Assembly (NCBI GenBank): GCA_020634815.1
Contig: JACKBA010000033.1
Location: 1 to 64,000, forward strand
Origin: Caldilineaceae bacterium
GTDB taxonomy: Bacteria; Chloroflexota; Anaerolineae; Caldilineales; Caldilineaceae
DNA length: 64,000 nt
Direction: 5' to 3'
Shown: in pieces, positions 62,943 through 64,000 of the stretch
Layout of the letters: every line of letters starts with the position of its first letter
Numbering within the stretch: the stretch's first letter is position 1
Program-made: the position numbers and the translations under genes
The notes under the pieces: generated by a model
Told to the model about the DNA's origin: nothing
The model's database searches: none
The model's input: only the letters and a program-made list of their open reading frames with translations

Positions 62943-64000
62943 ATGGATGCTGCACACGATCCAGGCAATGAGCAGACCCGCGCAACTGCCGGCGGCGACT
63001 TCGCCCCGGTGTCGCTGGAGAGTTCCTTGCTGGATGAGAACGCGTCGCTCTTGCAGGAACTCGACGCTGCACGCACTGCGTTGCGCGCCCACGAAGATCG
63101 CCTGGCCCTGACGTTGGAATGCGCCGAGGCGGGGCTGTGGGACTGGGACCCGATTCACGATGTCCTGATCTGGTCGCCCCAAATGGAGGGGCTGTACGGT
63201 GTTCCAGCCGAAGCCGTCCGCGCGTATGAAGATTGGCGCCTCTGTGTTCATCCTGATGACATTGTGCGGGCAGAGATGGAGCGCGCGGCCGCCTTGCGCG
63301 ACCGTCTCCCCTACGACCTGGAGTTCCGCGTCCTGTTGCCGGACGGAGGGGTGCGCTGGATATTGTCGCGCGGCCGGGGCTTCTATGACGAAGCAGGAAC
63401 GCTGGTGCGTGTCATGGGGATCACCCAGGACATCACCCGGCGCAAGGCCGCCGAAGCCGAACGCGCCGCCGAACATGCCCGCCAGCGCGCCCAGTGGGAA
63501 TCGACGCCGATTGCATCGTTCCTGTGGCAAGCAGCGGGCGACGATTTCACCCTGGTCGAGTTCAACCCCGCCGCCGACCGGTTGAGCAAGGGCAAGGCGC
63601 CTGAGTTTCTGGGCAGGACGGCAACCCAGGTTTACCCCGACCGGCCGGATATCCTCGATTGCTTCCGCACCTGTCTGGCTCAGCAGGGCATCGTCCGGCT
63701 CGAATCTGAGTACCAGGCACGCGGGACAGGCGCAACCCGTGCCATGGAATTCACCTTTGCCTATGTTGCCCCGGACACCGTCTTGCTGCAAGCGGTGGAC
63801 GCGACCGAGTTCCGCCGCGCCGAGGAGGACCTACGCTTCACCCAGTCTGTCGTCGACAAGATGCCCGACGCCATCTACTGGGCCGGCGAGGATGGGCGCC
63901 TGGTCTATGTCAACGAAGCGGCGTGCGCCATGGTGGGCTATCCACGGGACGAGTTGCTGGCGCTGCGTGTCTATGACGTGGTGGATGACTACAGTGCCGT
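62943..64000 (+). CDS. PAS sensor protein, partial at window end
   Basis: The reading frame is open from an ATG with AAGGA upstream to the last base, giving at least 352 residues. The N-terminus (LLQELDAARTALRAHEDRL) matches that of the eight-PAS kinase. A PAS-3 type domain (ECAEAGLWDWDPIHDVLIWSPQ begins here; VHPDDIVRAEME), a second PAS (STPIASFLWQAAGD), and a third (VVDKMPDAIYWAGEDGRLVYVNE) follow. The third aligns with PAS 1 of the neighbour. It is a tandem paralogue whose output domain lies outside the window, most likely another histidine kinase. Confidence 0.88.
   Translation, partial: MDAAHDPGNEQTRATAGGDFAPVSLESSLLDENASLLQELDAARTALRAHEDRLALTLECAEAGLWDWDPIHDVLIWSPQMEGLYGVPAEAVRAYEDWRLCVHPDDIVRAEMERAAALRDRLPYDLEFRVLLPDGGVRWILSRGRGFYDEAGTLVRVMGITQDITRRKAAEAERAAEHARQRAQWESTPIASFLWQAAGDDFTLVEFNPAADRLSKGKAPEFLGRTATQVYPDRPDILDCFRTCLAQQGIVRLESEYQARGTGATRAMEFTFAYVAPDTVLLQAVDATEFRRAEEDLRFTQSVVDKMPDAIYWAGEDGRLVYVNEAACAMVGYPRDELLALRVYDVVDDYSA

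Overview
The window is about 64 kb of GC-rich bacterial chromosome. I infer a Chloroflexota bacterium (Caldilineae or Anaerolineae-like). The reasons are the GC-rich codon use, secreted proteins ending in a YLP-hydrophobic-x-R tail, tandem XRE-NTPase-TPR regulators, many PAS kinases and abundant small palindromic intergenic repeats. This placement comes from pattern recognition and was not tested. I recognised no rRNA, tRNA, CRISPR array, integrase or transposase gene.

Layout. 0-5.2 kb: a DUF4160/DUF2442 pair, an amidohydrolase, and a large M23-like/glycosidase-like protein with a duplicated domain. 5.3-11.2 kb (+): two S41 proteases, smpB, a divergent tRNA-guanine transglycosylase, an ArmA/Rmt-type 16S rRNA methyltransferase and a HEAT-like protein, the last four overlapping head to tail. 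11.3-17.5 kb (-): a DUF3089 lipoprotein, then a likely operon for a Tat-exported protein, a ParA ATPase, an ANT(6)-like nucleotidyltransferase, an APH(9)-GNAT fusion and a YqeY-like protein. Together these two blocks hold three unrelated aminoglycoside/aminocyclitol resistance-type enzymes within about 6.4 kb. 17.6-22.5 kb (-): two overlapping XRE-NTPase-TPR regulators. 22.6-29.4 kb (+): lipoproteins, a three-gene run of secreted proteins including a zinc protease, and a YtcJ-like amidohydrolase.

29.5-36.6 kb is a signalling block: a hybrid histidine kinase overlapping a CheB-CheR-PAS protein, and a divergent PAS kinase with a Cys cluster. 36.7-43.7 kb combines an HU-like protein with a KimA-type potassium permease, a small membrane protein and KdpE/KdpD, with no kdpFABC in the window. 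Two similar three-half-site motifs lie upstream of the kimA and kdpD ends of this locus. 43.9-48.2 kb holds a 211-bp duplication, a secreted IPT/BNR-repeat protein and a beta-lactamase-fold lipoprotein. 48.4-53.9 kb is rich in palindromes and gene fossils and carries a Cj0069-like ATP-grasp protein, a XamI-type restriction-modification pair and a second HU-like gene. 54.2-57.7 kb has a phased five-copy operator-like array, a DUF5684 membrane protein and a HAF-repeat/clostripain protease. 58-64 kb holds an eight-PAS hybrid kinase and a paralogue cut by the window end.

Main points for follow-up: the resistance-type cluster, the putative KdpE operators of a KimA system, four genes with -10 elements so close to the start codon that their mRNAs may be leaderless, three palindromic elements sharing ACGTCCCCGGCAC and an exactly 28-nt loop, and the 22-bp-phased array.
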